This document shows, in pieces, positions 45,131-54,373 of a stretch of DNA of 64,000 nucleotides. The stretch's first letter is position 1, and each line of letters starts with the position of its first letter. A program made the translations under genes and the position numbers. Source of the DNA: Acidobacteriota bacterium. Lineage in GTDB: Bacteria > Acidobacteriota > Terriglobia > Acidiferrales > UBA7541. Where the stretch lies: positions 1-64,000 of the forward strand of contig QHYK01000047.1 of assembly GCA_003224085.1 (NCBI GenBank). The letters run 5' to 3'. The notes beneath the pieces are model-generated. The model did no database searches. It was given only the letters and a program-made list of their open reading frames with translations, and was not told the DNA's origin.

Positions 45131-45463
45131 TTATCGATCATCGTCGCCGCGAAGGAATTCGTACCGCTCGATCGCGGCAACCACACCCACGGCGCCTTCC
45201 TCGCGCGGTTCGGTGCGTTGCACGCGGCCAAGGCAGCGCACGCGCACCGGACCGGCCATGGTAATTTCGTTGGGCAGCGTCAGCAGAATCTCGACGGGCG
45301 AGCCTTCTTTGACGTCCTTGGAAAGATAGAAGTAGACACCGCGGGAGCTAACGTCCCGCGATTCGGTGCTGGTTTCGCCGACGGCAGCGCCCGTCGTCCA
45401 GCGAACCGTAAGCGGCAGCCGCATGGTAAAACGCTGAGTAGCACGGCGTTCAGAACCCGTCAA
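45131..45463 (-). CDS. PilZ domain protein
   Basis: 110 residues from a TTG at 45463 that has AGGAGG six bases upstream; the longer frame to 45517 lacks such a site. The N-terminus has SERRATQRFTMRLPLTVRW, the RxxxR-like motif region that binds cyclic di-GMP in PilZ domains, followed by SRDVSSRGVYFYLSKDV (D/NxSxxG as DVSSRG), the second c-di-GMP motif. EILLTLPNEI and VRVRCLGRVQRTEP complete the beta barrel. It is a stand-alone effector that presumably responds to c-di-GMP; no partner can be named from context. Confidence 0.85.
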   Translation of the reverse strand: MTGSERRATQRFTMRLPLTVRWTTGAAVGETSTESRDVSSRGVYFYLSKDVKEGSPVEILLTLPNEITMAGPVRVRCLGRVQRTEPREEGAVGVVAAIERYEFLRGDDDR

Positions 45464-45830
45464 GACAGCCCTCCTGACCGAAACCAAAGTGTATCCGGGG
45501 GACCGGGCAGCAAACAATAGGACGTCCGATACAAAATCGATTCAACACTGAGAAGTACGAAGGTACTAGCACGCTTCGCGAAGCGTAAGCCAGCCGTAAA
45601 GGCCATCGGGTGGATCCGCTACCGCGCGGAATTCCGTGAAAACAAAGTAGTTATAGGGAAAGGTTAGCCGCCTGCCCTTGCCTGGCGAAAGGTCGCTGAC
45701 CCCCTTGGAATCACTCGAATCACTCCATCTATCTTGACATGCGCAGAAGGGGGAAGTAGCCCTCGGGGAAATTGCGTTTTCGAACTTCCGACCCATCCCA
45801 CAGCGGAAGGAGGGTGCGAGCCTAGAGAAG
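45464..45830. other. Intergenic region between PilZ and acs genes
   Basis: 367 bases between the start of the PilZ gene and the stop of acs. No coding sequence or RNA is recognised. It must hold the PilZ gene promoter and the acs 3' end. Confidence 0.4.
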
Positions 45831-47960
45831 CTACGATTCCTGGCCGAAGCGCTTGATGTCTTCGGGGCCTTCCTGGAGCTTCCCCTCTTCGTGGCCCTGC
45901 ACCAACACGCGAATTTGCTCGACGACGTCGGGATTGGCCAGCGTGGTGATGTCGCCGGTGTCCATGTGATTCTCAATCGCAGCGAGCACGCGGCGCATGA
46001 TTTTGCCGGAGCGCGTCTTGGGCATATCCGGCACCATATGAATTTCCTTCGGGCGTGCAATTTTCCCAATCATGGTCTCGATGGCGGTCGTAACCTTGTC
46101 CTGGATGGCTCTGGTTTCCTCCGCCGAAGCGCCGGGCTTGAGCGAAATGAAAACGACCGGGACGCGGCCCTTCACTTCGTCCACGGCGGGAACCACAGCC
46201 GCTTCCGCGATTTCTGGAATGGTCAGGCAGGCCGATTCCACTTCCTTGGTTCCCAGGCGATGACCGGCGACGTTGATGACGTCGTCCACGCGTCCGAGGA
46301 TGCGATAGTAGCCATCTTTGGCGATCATGGCGCCATCGGCCGCGTAGTAGGGCCAGTCGCGCCAATCTTTGCTTTGCGCGTTTTTGTTGTACTTCTTGTA
46401 GTACTGACTCACGAAACGCTGCGGATCGCCCCAAATCGTCTGCATGATTCCCGGCCAGGGATTGCGGATGCAAATGTTTCCGGCAAGGTTAGAACCGGCT
46501 TTGACTTCTCTTCCTTCTTCATCCCAAATCACGGGATAAATTCCCAGAGCGGGGGGGCCAGCGCTCCCGGGCTTCATGGGATCGAGCGCGGGCTTGGTGG
46601 TGCAGAGGAAACCGCCTGTTTCGGTTTGCCACCAGGTGTCCACGATCGCCGCTTCGCCTTTGCCCACCACGTCGTAGTACCACTGCCAGACCTCCGGCTC
46701 GATGGGTTCGCCAACAGTGGTCATGTGCTTGAAGTGGTAGTTGTACTTTCTAGGCTCGTCCAGCCCGGCTTTGCGCAACATGCGAATGGCGGTGGGCGAA
46801 GTGTGGAAAATGTTGACGTCAAGCCGCTCGGCGATGCGCCAGGGGCGGCCGACGTCCGGGTATTGCGGCACGCCTTCGTAAAGAACGCTGGTCGCAGCAA
46901 GCGCCAGGGGTCCATAAACGATGTAGGAATGGCCGGTGATCCAGCCGATGTCCGCCATGCACCAGTAGACGTCTTCGGGATGAATGTCCTGGTAATACTT
47001 CGCCGTGCCGGTGACGTAAGCGAGATAACCGCCGGTGCGATGCTGGCAGCCTTTTGGCCTGCCCGTCGTGCCGCTGGTGTACATCAGGAAAAGCGGGGCT
47101 TCGGCGTCCTGCGAAACGGGCTGGACGGTCTGGCCATGGTAGGCTTTCACGACGTCGTTGATGAAATGATCGCGCTCCTTGACCATTGGCGTCTCCGAGC
47201 TGTATTTGCCCGGATAACGCTGCCACACAAGAACTTTGTCGATGCGCTGGCCCTCTTTTTCGGCGGTCTTTACCGCGATCTCTGCGGCGGCTTTGTGATC
47301 CACCCACTTTCCGTTGCGCCAGTAGCCGTCGGCGTAGATTAGGACGCGGCTGCCGGAGTCGGCGGCGCGCAGCCCGCAAGCCTCGCCGCTGAATCCGCCG
47401 AAAACCACGGAATGCACGATGCCGAGGCGCGCGCAGGCCAGCATGGTGATAGGCAGCTCGGGAATCATGGGCATGTGAATGGTGACGCGGTCGCCGGTTT
47501 TCAGTCCGGCGAAGTCGCCCAGCACGGCGGCGAGTTCATTGACGCGCTTGTACAGTTCCTGGTAAGTGATGACCGTGGTGGTTTCGCCTTCGGGCTCCGG
47601 AACAAAAATGATGGCAGCCTTGTTTTTGTATTTGGCGAGATGGCGGTCGACGCAGTTGTAGCAGGCGTTCAGCTTGCCGCCGACGAACCATTTCCAAAAG
47701 GGCGGATTGCTGGTGTCCAGCGTTTTATGCCACTTTTTGTCCCAATCCAGAGCCGAAGCATAGTGATCGAAGCAAGCGGGAAAGTTCTTTTCGCTGAATT
47801 TTTTGACCAAAGCAGGGTCTTTTAGATTGGCCTGGGCGATGAATTTTTTGGAAGGATAGTAGTATTGCTCTTCCTTCCAGTGCACGGCAATTTGTGCTTC
47901 GCTAAGTGTCTGGCTGGCTTTCGGTTCTTTGGTGCCCAGTTTCTGACGCGGTGTGGCCAC
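45831..47960 (-). CDS. acs: Acetyl-CoA synthetase (AMP-forming)
   Basis: 709 residues from GTG 47960, preferred because AAGGGAG lies 8 bases before it; in-frame ATGs at 48020 and beyond would add a non-conserved leader. The core starts with AQIAVHWKEEQYYYPSKKFI. Key motifs are MYTSGTTGRPKGCQH (P-loop), DTWWQTETGG (acyl pocket, Trp specific for acetate), GRVDDVINVAGHRLGT (hinge) and PKTRSGKIMRRVL, with the lysine that Pat/GNAT enzymes acetylate to switch the enzyme off. It makes acetyl-CoA from acetate, ATP and CoA. Same strand as, and 168 bases after, the MHS-type transporter gene, which fits uptake and activation of a small acid. Confidence 0.95.
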   Translation of the reverse strand: MATPRQKLGTKEPKASQTLSEAQIAVHWKEEQYYYPSKKFIAQANLKDPALVKKFSEKNFPACFDHYASALDWDKKWHKTLDTSNPPFWKWFVGGKLNACYNCVDRHLAKYKNKAAIIFVPEPEGETTTVITYQELYKRVNELAAVLGDFAGLKTGDRVTIHMPMIPELPITMLACARLGIVHSVVFGGFSGEACGLRAADSGSRVLIYADGYWRNGKWVDHKAAAEIAVKTAEKEGQRIDKVLVWQRYPGKYSSETPMVKERDHFINDVVKAYHGQTVQPVSQDAEAPLFLMYTSGTTGRPKGCQHRTGGYLAYVTGTAKYYQDIHPEDVYWCMADIGWITGHSYIVYGPLALAATSVLYEGVPQYPDVGRPWRIAERLDVNIFHTSPTAIRMLRKAGLDEPRKYNYHFKHMTTVGEPIEPEVWQWYYDVVGKGEAAIVDTWWQTETGGFLCTTKPALDPMKPGSAGPPALGIYPVIWDEEGREVKAGSNLAGNICIRNPWPGIMQTIWGDPQRFVSQYYKKYNKNAQSKDWRDWPYYAADGAMIAKDGYYRILGRVDDVINVAGHRLGTKEVESACLTIPEIAEAAVVPAVDEVKGRVPVVFISLKPGASAEETRAIQDKVTTAIETMIGKIARPKEIHMVPDMPKTRSGKIMRRVLAAIENHMDTGDITTLANPDVVEQIRVLVQGHEEGKLQEGPEDIKRFGQES

Positions 47961-48127
47961 GGTCGCGGCTCCCTTGGAAGATCGATTCGCTTTGACGCAA
48001 CGACGAGGGTCCGTCTGCATTCGGTCGCGCTGGCTTGAAGGTTCGCAGAAGCTCGTCCTGCAAAAATAATGCTCCCGCGCGGGCGCGCTCGTCAATCACC
48101 CGCGGCAGCGGTGCGGCGCCGCTTGGG

Positions 48128-49588
48128 TTACTTCATGCCTCCAACTTCGTCCCAGATCTTGTGCCCGTGGGTTTCCTTCAAAAGCAAACTTCCAACGATA
48201 AAAGTCATGCTGGCAACGATCATGGGGTAGTAGAGACCGGCGTAAATGTTGCCGGTCGTCGCGCACGAGGATAATCCGATGAGCGGCACGAGGCCGCCGA
48301 AAACGCCGTTTCCTATGTGATAGGGCAGCGAGAGCGAGGTGTAGCGTATTTTCGCTGGGAACGCTTCGACCAGATAAGCCGCGATGGGCCCGTACACCAT
48401 GCAAACATAAATCACCTGGACGAACACCAAGAGAACGAGCATGGGCAGGTTGGGATTTGCGGCTTCCTTTGCGGGTACCAGGGCATTGTTGGCATCGCGA
48501 GTCAAGGGAGTCAGGGAAATGGCGCCGGTCACTTTGTTCTTCGCCGATTTCACCGTTTCCACGTTGTTGCCGGCGGCGCGCTCCATGGCTTTGTAAATCG
48601 GCATGTAGGTGAGCACGGCAATCAGGCAACCCGCCATCATGATCTTTTTCCGTCCGATGCGGTCGGAAAGCGCGCCAAAGACGGTGAAAAACGGCATTCC
48701 GAGTAAGAGCGCACCGGCAATGATATAGTTCGCGATGGTGGCGTTTACCTTCAGAATGGTTTGCAAATAAAACAGCGCGTAAAACTGACCCGTGTACCAA
48801 ACAACGCCCTGGCCTGCGGTGGCGCCCAAGAGCGAAATGAGAACGCGCTTGAGGTTGTCCCATTTGCCAAAGGCGTCTTTCAGCGGCTGCAAGGAAGTCA
48901 TTCCGGCGGTCTTGATCGAAGTAAAGATTGGGGATTCCTTCATCTTCAATCGGATATACAGCGAGATGGAGACGAGGAGGATTGACAGCAGGAAAGGAAT
49001 GCGCCAGCCCCACGCAGAGAAAGCTTCCTTGGTCATGAAGGATTGCGTCGCGACGATTACCAGAAGGGAGACAAAGAGGCCAAGCGTTGCGGTGATTTGG
49101 ATGAAGCTCGTATAGAAACCGCGCTTGCCGTCAGGCACGTGTTCGGCGACGTAGACTGCCGCGCCGCCGTATTCGCCTCCCAGCGCCAGCCCTTGCAAAA
49201 CGCGGATGAGCAGCAGTGTAAACGGGGCAAACCATCCGGCCGTCGCAAAGGTCGGCAGGAACCCGATGATAGCCGTTGCACCGCCCATTATCGTAAGCGT
49301 CACGAGAAAGGCGTACTTGCGGCCGACGAGATCGCCGATGCGGCCGAAAAATAGAGCGCCGAAAGGGCGCACCAGGAATCCCACGGCGAACGTGGACAAA
49401 TAGGCAATGAGCGCAATCGCGTCATTGCCGGCGGGATAGAATTTCGGAGAGAGAACGGCGGCCAAGCTGCCAAAAATGTAGAAATCGTACCACTCGATCA
49501 TGGTGCCCACAGAGGACGCGAGAATCACGCGCCAAATGCTATAGTCTGGGGTGCCGCTTACCGCGATGGCGTCTGCCCGGCTGGCCAT
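48128..49588 (-). CDS. MHS-family MFS transporter (metabolite:H+ symporter)
   Basis: 486 residues, about 12 hydrophobic segments. Diagnostic MHS blocks: [20 protein letters not shown] at TM1, [20 protein letters not shown] (MFS loop 2-3 motif GxxxDRxGRR-like) and [21 protein letters not shown] at TM4. GAGGAGG lies 4 bases before the ATG. A roughly 40-residue insert with [18 protein letters not shown] in the C-terminal half enlarges the central loop. Relatives carry alpha-ketoglutarate, proline/betaine, shikimate or citrate. Upstream of acs on the same strand, so an organic acid such as acetate, propionate or a dicarboxylate is the reasonable guess. Confidence 0.9.
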   Translation of the reverse strand: MASRADAIAVSGTPDYSIWRVILASSVGTMIEWYDFYIFGSLAAVLSPKFYPAGNDAIALIAYLSTFAVGFLVRPFGALFFGRIGDLVGRKYAFLVTLTIMGGATAIIGFLPTFATAGWFAPFTLLLIRVLQGLALGGEYGGAAVYVAEHVPDGKRGFYTSFIQITATLGLFVSLLVIVATQSFMTKEAFSAWGWRIPFLLSILLVSISLYIRLKMKESPIFTSIKTAGMTSLQPLKDAFGKWDNLKRVLISLLGATAGQGVVWYTGQFYALFYLQTILKVNATIANYIIAGALLLGMPFFTVFGALSDRIGRKKIMMAGCLIAVLTYMPIYKAMERAAGNNVETVKSAKNKVTGAISLTPLTRDANNALVPAKEAANPNLPMLVLLVFVQVIYVCMVYGPIAAYLVEAFPAKIRYTSLSLPYHIGNGVFGGLVPLIGLSSCATTGNIYAGLYYPMIVASMTFIVGSLLLKETHGHKIWDEVGGMK

Positions 49589-50070
49589 GGTTCCTCCTCG
49601 ACGTTCTCAACGACTCGCACAGGCCATGCCCCGGGTCTTTCGCTCTTGAGGGCGACACCCGTGCATGCTTTTCGTGCTTTATCTTTCCCCTCCCGTTGAA
49701 TCCCCCCGGAGACTCGCAGAGGAACGCGAGCGGGCCAGGTCTTCAGTGCCGGAAGGGTTTAGGAGACGCCAAGTTCATATACGCGTCCGGCTGCGTTGTC
49801 AAGAAAGGACTTGGCACTGGTTGGGTTGCGTCTCACTCTCGTGAATGTTCGGCCGTCTGCGGGGCAGCGGCTGCCCCGCGGTCAGCTAGCCATGCGCACC
49901 GAGTAGAGAGAAAACCAGGAGTCGTGACGCAAGCTCTGGTTGAGCCGCGGCGAGCCATTCGTCGTTCTCTCCGTTTCCTCGGCCAGTTCTCCATAGTGTT
50001 TTCACACGCGCTGCGCTATCTTCGAGAGCCGCGCCTGGGCAAAAAATCATTCAGGGCGAGGAGTCATTTT
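49589..50070. other. Divergent intergenic region with GC-rich hairpin
   Basis: No gene recognised. GCGGGGCAG-CGG-CTGCCCCGC (49859-49879) forms a perfect 9-bp stem with a 3-base loop and no T-run after it; REP-like or a weak terminator. Confidence 0.45.
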
Positions 50071-50301
50071 GTGAGCCGCGAGAGGGTGGATGTCCCCATT
50101 GTCGGGGCGGGCATCATGGGACTAGCTGACGCCTATGTTGCGGCGCGGTCCGGGCGCAAAGTCGCGGTCTTCGAGCGCAACCCGGCGGCCATGGGAGCAT
50201 CCATCCGCAACTTCGGCATGATTTGGCCCATCATGAACAAGCTAAAGGTAGGGCTTGGAGGCGTGATCAAGCTCGTTATGTTGGTCCTTGCCTTTGTGTG
50301 A
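50071..50301 (+). pseudogene. Truncated FAD-dependent oxidoreductase (TIGR03364-like N-terminus)
   Basis: From GTG 50071 with GAGGAG eight bases upstream the frame reads [40 protein letters not shown] and [14 protein letters not shown]. This is the FAD-binding N-terminus of TIGR03364 oxidoreductases (GxGxxGxxxA, the E of VFE for ribose, SIRNFGM flavin loop). After about 55 residues similarity stops abruptly and the frame ends at 50301 with [17 protein letters not shown]. The normal protein has around 370 residues, so about 85 percent is missing. The intact start and ribosome site suggest a fairly recent deletion. The following gene is an MFS transporter, which may once have shared its operon. 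Confidence 0.75.
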
Positions 50302-50406
50302 TGGTGCGCTGACCTGAACTGGGTGAATTGTGCCCCGATTCACCGGTTGCCCCGCCCTTATTGAATGTCAAATTCCACATACAGGTCTGATATAGTCCCC
50401 GCTGTC

Positions 50407-51729
50407 ATGGAAGCCGCAACCAACCGCTCAAACGCGCAATCGGCACTCGTGGTTCCACTCACGCGGAATCAGATTCGCGGATTCTGGGCTTCTTGGGGCG
50501 GCTGGGCGCTGGATGGCATGGATTCGTTTATTTACGCGCTGGTGCTGGTGCCTTCGCTTCGGGAGCTTCTTCCGCGCTCCGGAATTGCAGCGACAAAAGG
50601 CAGCATCGGCTTTTATGGTGGATTGTTGTTTGCGCTCTTTTTGTTTGGCTGGGGACTGGCGTTTTTGTGGGGACCGGCGGGCGACAGATTCGGCCGCATC
50701 CGCACGCTCATGGTGACCATCGTGTGGTATTCCGCTTTCACTTTTCTTAGCGCGGTCGTCACCAATATCTGGCAGCTCGCCATCTTGAGACTGCTCGCGG
50801 GAATTGGAATCGGCGGGGAGTGGGCCATGGGGGGAACGTTCGTCGCCGAAGAGTGGCCCGAATCGCGACGGCGCACGGGCGCGGGTTACATGCACACGGG
50901 ATATTACGTGGGAACTTTCCTTGCAGCGGCGCTCAACTTTGTGATCGGCGGTTATTTTGGAAAACACGCCTGGCGCATGATGTTTGCGATTGGTGGATTG
51001 CCCGCGCTGCTGCTCGCGTGGGTGCGGCATGGCGTGACCGAGCCGGCACGCTGGAAGCAAAAAGAAGACCTCGTGCGCTCGTGGAGAATCTGGCAGCCAT
51101 TTGCGGCGCTCTTTTCGAAGGCGCTGCGCCGCAGAACGATTCTGAATTCCTTGTACATGCTGGCGTCGGTTTGCGGGCTATGGGCCGGAACAGTTTATGT
51201 GCCGGCAGCCGTAACGGCGCTGGCGGAAGCGGCGGGGAAACTTGGCCCGGCAGCCGCGCAACTGGCTTCGCGCGCGGTGATGCTGGTCTCATTTGCTACG
51301 ATTCTCGGGTGCCTGGCGATGCCGTGGCTTGCGGAAAAATTTGGAAGGCGCGGAGCGCTGGGATTTTATTTTTCACTGATGCTTGCCTTTATTGCGCTTA
51401 CTTTCGGAAAAGTGTTTTATCTCGGCGCGGCGGGCCTGCCTTGGTTTTTCGCCTGCCTTTTCTTTCTGGGATTTGGCGGCGCGAATTTCGCGGTGTACAC
51501 GGTGTGGCTGCCGGAGCAGTATCCGACGGAGTGCCGCGCGAGTGCGTTTGCGTTCTCTACTTCCTTCGCGCGATTCGCGGGCGCCGGGATAACATTCCTG
51601 GTAGGCGCGGGCGTGCAGCGGTATGGCTCGCTGGGAATCCCTGTCGCCCTGACGTCCATGGCGTTCGCGACCGGATTGTTGCTCGTTCCTTTCGGCGCGG
51701 AAACCCGCGGAGAATGCCTGCCCGCCTAG
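50407..51729 (+). CDS. MFS transporter, sugar-acid/aromatic-acid type
   Basis: 440 residues, about 12 hydrophobic segments. The N-terminus WASWGGWALDGMDSFIYALV is TM1 of the aromatic acid:H+ / sialate symporter-like branch; AGDRFGRIRTLM is the MFS A-motif and LRLLAGIGIGGEWAMGGTFV with AEEWPESRRRTGAGYMHTG covers TM4-5. GGANFAVYTVWLPEQYPTEC is the C-terminal PETxR-like region. It is followed after 10 bases by an Ldh2-type dehydrogenase, so the pair may import and oxidise the same hydroxy acid. Substrate not fixed. Confidence 0.88.
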   Translation: MEAATNRSNAQSALVVPLTRNQIRGFWASWGGWALDGMDSFIYALVLVPSLRELLPRSGIAATKGSIGFYGGLLFALFLFGWGLAFLWGPAGDRFGRIRTLMVTIVWYSAFTFLSAVVTNIWQLAILRLLAGIGIGGEWAMGGTFVAEEWPESRRRTGAGYMHTGYYVGTFLAAALNFVIGGYFGKHAWRMMFAIGGLPALLLAWVRHGVTEPARWKQKEDLVRSWRIWQPFAALFSKALRRRTILNSLYMLASVCGLWAGTVYVPAAVTALAEAAGKLGPAAAQLASRAVMLVSFATILGCLAMPWLAEKFGRRGALGFYFSLMLAFIALTFGKVFYLGAAGLPWFFACLFFLGFGGANFAVYTVWLPEQYPTECRASAFAFSTSFARFAGAGITFLVGAGVQRYGSLGIPVALTSMAFATGLLLVPFGAETRGECLPA

Positions 51730-51739
51730 CGCTGCGCGT

Positions 51740-52840
51740 GTGGCGAACATGACCGAAATGCAATCCAGGATTTTTCCCATTGAGAAGCTGCGCGAATTCT
51801 GCACTCGCGTGTTCCTCCACTTTGGCGTGCCTAAGGAGGACGCGGCGGAGGCTGCCGATGTGCTGGCCAGCGCGGACTTGCGCGGAATCGATTCACATGG
51901 CGTGGCGCGGATGTACAGCTATTTCGGCATGCTCAGCGAAGGGCACATCAATCCAAAACCGAAAAGCAAGATTGTGCGCTCGACGCCAAGCACTGCGACG
52001 GTGGATGGTGACAATGGTCTGGGTCTCGTCGTGGGCCCGCAAGCCAATCGCATGGCCATGGCCATGGCAGAACAATGCGGCTCGGGCTGGGTCAGCGTGT
52101 GCAACACGAATCATTTCGGAATCGCTGGCTACTACGTCTTGCAAGCGCTGGAGCGAGATTTGATTGGCTGGGCGATGACGAACTCCACAAAGCTCGTTGC
52201 TCCGTTGTGGGGCGCGGAACGCATGCTGGGCACAAATCCCATCGCCATCGCGTTTCCCGGCAAAGAAGAGCCGCCGATCGTCATTGACATGGCGACCAGC
52301 GCGACGGCGTATGGAAAAATTGAAATCGCCCGGAGGAGGCGCGAGCCGATTCCCGAAGGCTGGGCCATTGACCGCGAAGGCCGTCATACAAAAAATCCCC
52401 ACCAAATGATCGACGGCGGCGCGATGCTTCCGCTTGGTTCGGAACGCGAGCGCGGCGGGCACAAAGGCTACGCGCTTGCGATGATGGTGGACATTCTGTG
52501 CGGGCCGTTGAGCGGGGCGAATTGGGGGCCGTTTGCGCCACCGTTTGCGCTGCGGCAGGAAATTCCCAAACGCAGCGTGGGAAAGGGAATCGGACACTTC
52601 TTTGGCGCGATGCGCATTGACGGTTTCATTGACGCGGACGAATTCAAGCGGCAGGTTGACGAATACGTCCGCGTGTTTCGCGCCACCAAGCCTGCGCCCG
52701 GCACAAATGGCCCGCTGATTCCAGGCGATCCGGAACGCGAAGCGGAAAAAGTGCGGCGGAAGAATGGTGTGCCGCTGATTTTGCCGGTGATCGAGGAGTT
52801 GCGGGACATTTCGCAGAAGACCGGCATTCCGTTTGAATAA
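51740..52840 (+). CDS. Ldh2/malate-type NAD(P)-dependent hydroxy-acid dehydrogenase
   Basis: 366 residues from GTG 51740 (ATG 51749 in the same frame is an alternative). The type-2 malate/L-lactate/ureidoglycolate dehydrogenase family is shown by DLRGIDSHGVARMYSYFGML with the catalytic histidine, NTNHFGIAGYYVLQAL, LGTNPIAIAFPGKEEPPIVI with DMATSA, and GGHKGYALAMMVDILCGPLS. These enzymes do not share the Rossmann fold of classic malate dehydrogenase. They oxidise malate, lactate, sulfolactate, ureidoglycolate or similar 2-hydroxy acids with NAD(P)+. Lies immediately after an MFS transporter and convergent to the glcDEF operon. Confidence 0.92.
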   Translation: MANMTEMQSRIFPIEKLREFCTRVFLHFGVPKEDAAEAADVLASADLRGIDSHGVARMYSYFGMLSEGHINPKPKSKIVRSTPSTATVDGDNGLGLVVGPQANRMAMAMAEQCGSGWVSVCNTNHFGIAGYYVLQALERDLIGWAMTNSTKLVAPLWGAERMLGTNPIAIAFPGKEEPPIVIDMATSATAYGKIEIARRRREPIPEGWAIDREGRHTKNPHQMIDGGAMLPLGSERERGGHKGYALAMMVDILCGPLSGANWGPFAPPFALRQEIPKRSVGKGIGHFFGAMRIDGFIDADEFKRQVDEYVRVFRATKPAPGTNGPLIPGDPEREAEKVRRKNGVPLILPVIEELRDISQKTGIPFE

Positions 52841-52892
52841 GAATGAAGCCTCGTGGCTTGCCCCTAAATAAGCCCGCCGTTGCGGTAGGGGA

Positions 52893-52919
52893 GACCCTTC
52901 GCTTCGCTCAGGATGACAG
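52893..52919 (-). repeat. Dispersed intergenic repeat (CHPERSEG-type), copy 2
   Basis: Reverse complement of the element at 13799-13825 (TGTCATCCTGAGCGAAGCGA on the minus strand, then AGG). It lies exactly between the stops of the convergent ldh2 and glcF genes. Confidence 0.7.
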
Positions 52920-52937
52920 ACCGATGAGCGCGATTTT

Positions 52938-54287
52938 TTAACCGCCGGCTTGCGTGCGCAACCGTCCGGGTCGCAAGGATTCGGGCGGCTGGGCGCGAAG
53001 CGATGCGTCCAGGATTTGAATGGTGTGCAGGACCGGTATTTTGAGATGCCCGCGGGCGAGTGCGGACTCAAGCTGAAGCATGCAGCCGGGGTTACCGGTG
53101 GCCACGACGTTGGCGTTGAGTTGCGAAACAAGTTCGGCTTTGCGATCGCCGAGCGCGTTGGCAGCGTCGGGCTGCACGAGGTTGTAGATCCCCGCAGAGC
53201 CGCAGCAGATGGCGGACTCAGGGATTTCGGCGAGCTCCAATTCCGGGATGCCCGAGAGCAAGCTGCGGGGTTGCGCACGCACACCTTGGGCGTGCTGGAG
53301 ATGGCAGGAGTCGTGAAATGCGACCCGTAATTTGAGCCCATGACGCGGGCTGCGCGGTTCGAGTTCCATCAGAACCTCGCTGATGTCCTTGCACTTTGCC
53401 GAAAATACCTTCGCGCGCCCGGCATATTCCGGATCATCGCGAAGCAGGTGGCCGTATTCCTTGACATTGGAGCCGCAGCCGGCTGCATTGGTAACAATCG
53501 TTTCGACATCGGCTTGCTCGAAAGCGTCAATCGTTTTCTTCGCGAGCTCCATGGCGGCGGTTTCTTCCCCGGCGTGCACGAGCAAAGCTCCACAGCAGGG
53601 TTGTGCTTGCGGCGCAACCACTTCGCAGCCTTCCGCGGCGAGCACGCGGGCGGTGGCGGCGTTGACCTGGGAGAAAAATTCGCGCTGCACGCAGCCGAGC
53701 AGCAAGCCCACGCGGCGGCGCTTTGCACCAATGGCAGGACTGACTTGCGGAACCGCTTCTTGCGGCGTGAGTTTGGGAAGCAGCGCTTCCAGGGTCCGCC
53801 ATTTTTTCGGGAGAAGGCTTGTCAAGCGCAAGCCGCGAACAAGAGCTTGTAATCCGGATTTTTGATACAGGAGAAGCGGCGTGCGCAATCGGCGAAGACG
53901 ATCCGGGCACGTGAAGGTTTCGAACAGGAAACGGCGATGCCGTTTCTCGGCCGAAGAGCGCGCGAAATTTCGTTCGATTTGTGCGCGCGTGGCCTCGATC
54001 AGTTTTCCGTAGTCGACGCCGGAAGGGCACGCGGTCATGCAGGCCATGCACCCGAGGCAGCTATCGAAATGGCTGACCCATTTGGCGTTGATTTGCGCAG
54101 AGCCTTCCCAGGCAAGTTTCATCAGATAGATACGGCCGCGCGGCGAATCCATTTCCTGGTTCCAAAGAACGTAAGTGGGACATGCGGGGAGACAGAAGCC
54201 GCAGTGCACACACTTGTCGATGATCGCTGTGGCGGGTGGATGGTGCGTGTCGAAGGAGGTGGGAATGAGGTTAGGCGTAGTGGTCAT
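52938..54287 (-). CDS. glcF: Glycolate oxidase iron-sulfur subunit GlcF
   Basis: 449 residues from ATG 54287 (MTTTPNLIPTSFDTHHP); in-frame codons further up lie within the glcE reading frame and are not conserved. Two [4Fe-4S] motifs open the protein: CVHCGFCLPACPTY and CLGCMACMTACPSGVDY. Two CCG domains (DUF3400-type cysteine-rich) follow: LGCVQREFFSQVNAATARVL with QPCCGALLVHAG, and FHDSCHLQHAQGVRAQPRSL with ICCGSAGIYNL. Takes electrons from the GlcD/GlcE flavoproteins to the quinone pool at the inner membrane. Third gene of lldP-glcD-glcE-glcF. Confidence 0.92.
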   Translation of the reverse strand: MTTTPNLIPTSFDTHHPPATAIIDKCVHCGFCLPACPTYVLWNQEMDSPRGRIYLMKLAWEGSAQINAKWVSHFDSCLGCMACMTACPSGVDYGKLIEATRAQIERNFARSSAEKRHRRFLFETFTCPDRLRRLRTPLLLYQKSGLQALVRGLRLTSLLPKKWRTLEALLPKLTPQEAVPQVSPAIGAKRRRVGLLLGCVQREFFSQVNAATARVLAAEGCEVVAPQAQPCCGALLVHAGEETAAMELAKKTIDAFEQADVETIVTNAAGCGSNVKEYGHLLRDDPEYAGRAKVFSAKCKDISEVLMELEPRSPRHGLKLRVAFHDSCHLQHAQGVRAQPRSLLSGIPELELAEIPESAICCGSAGIYNLVQPDAANALGDRKAELVSQLNANVVATGNPGCMLQLESALARGHLKIPVLHTIQILDASLRAQPPESLRPGRLRTQAGG

Positions 54288-54373
54288 GGTGAACTTTGAT
54301 GAGCCGGCCACTTTGAAGGTACAGGAGGGAGGGACCGCGACGCAACGGCGAGAAGAAATAAACTCTGCTCTTC

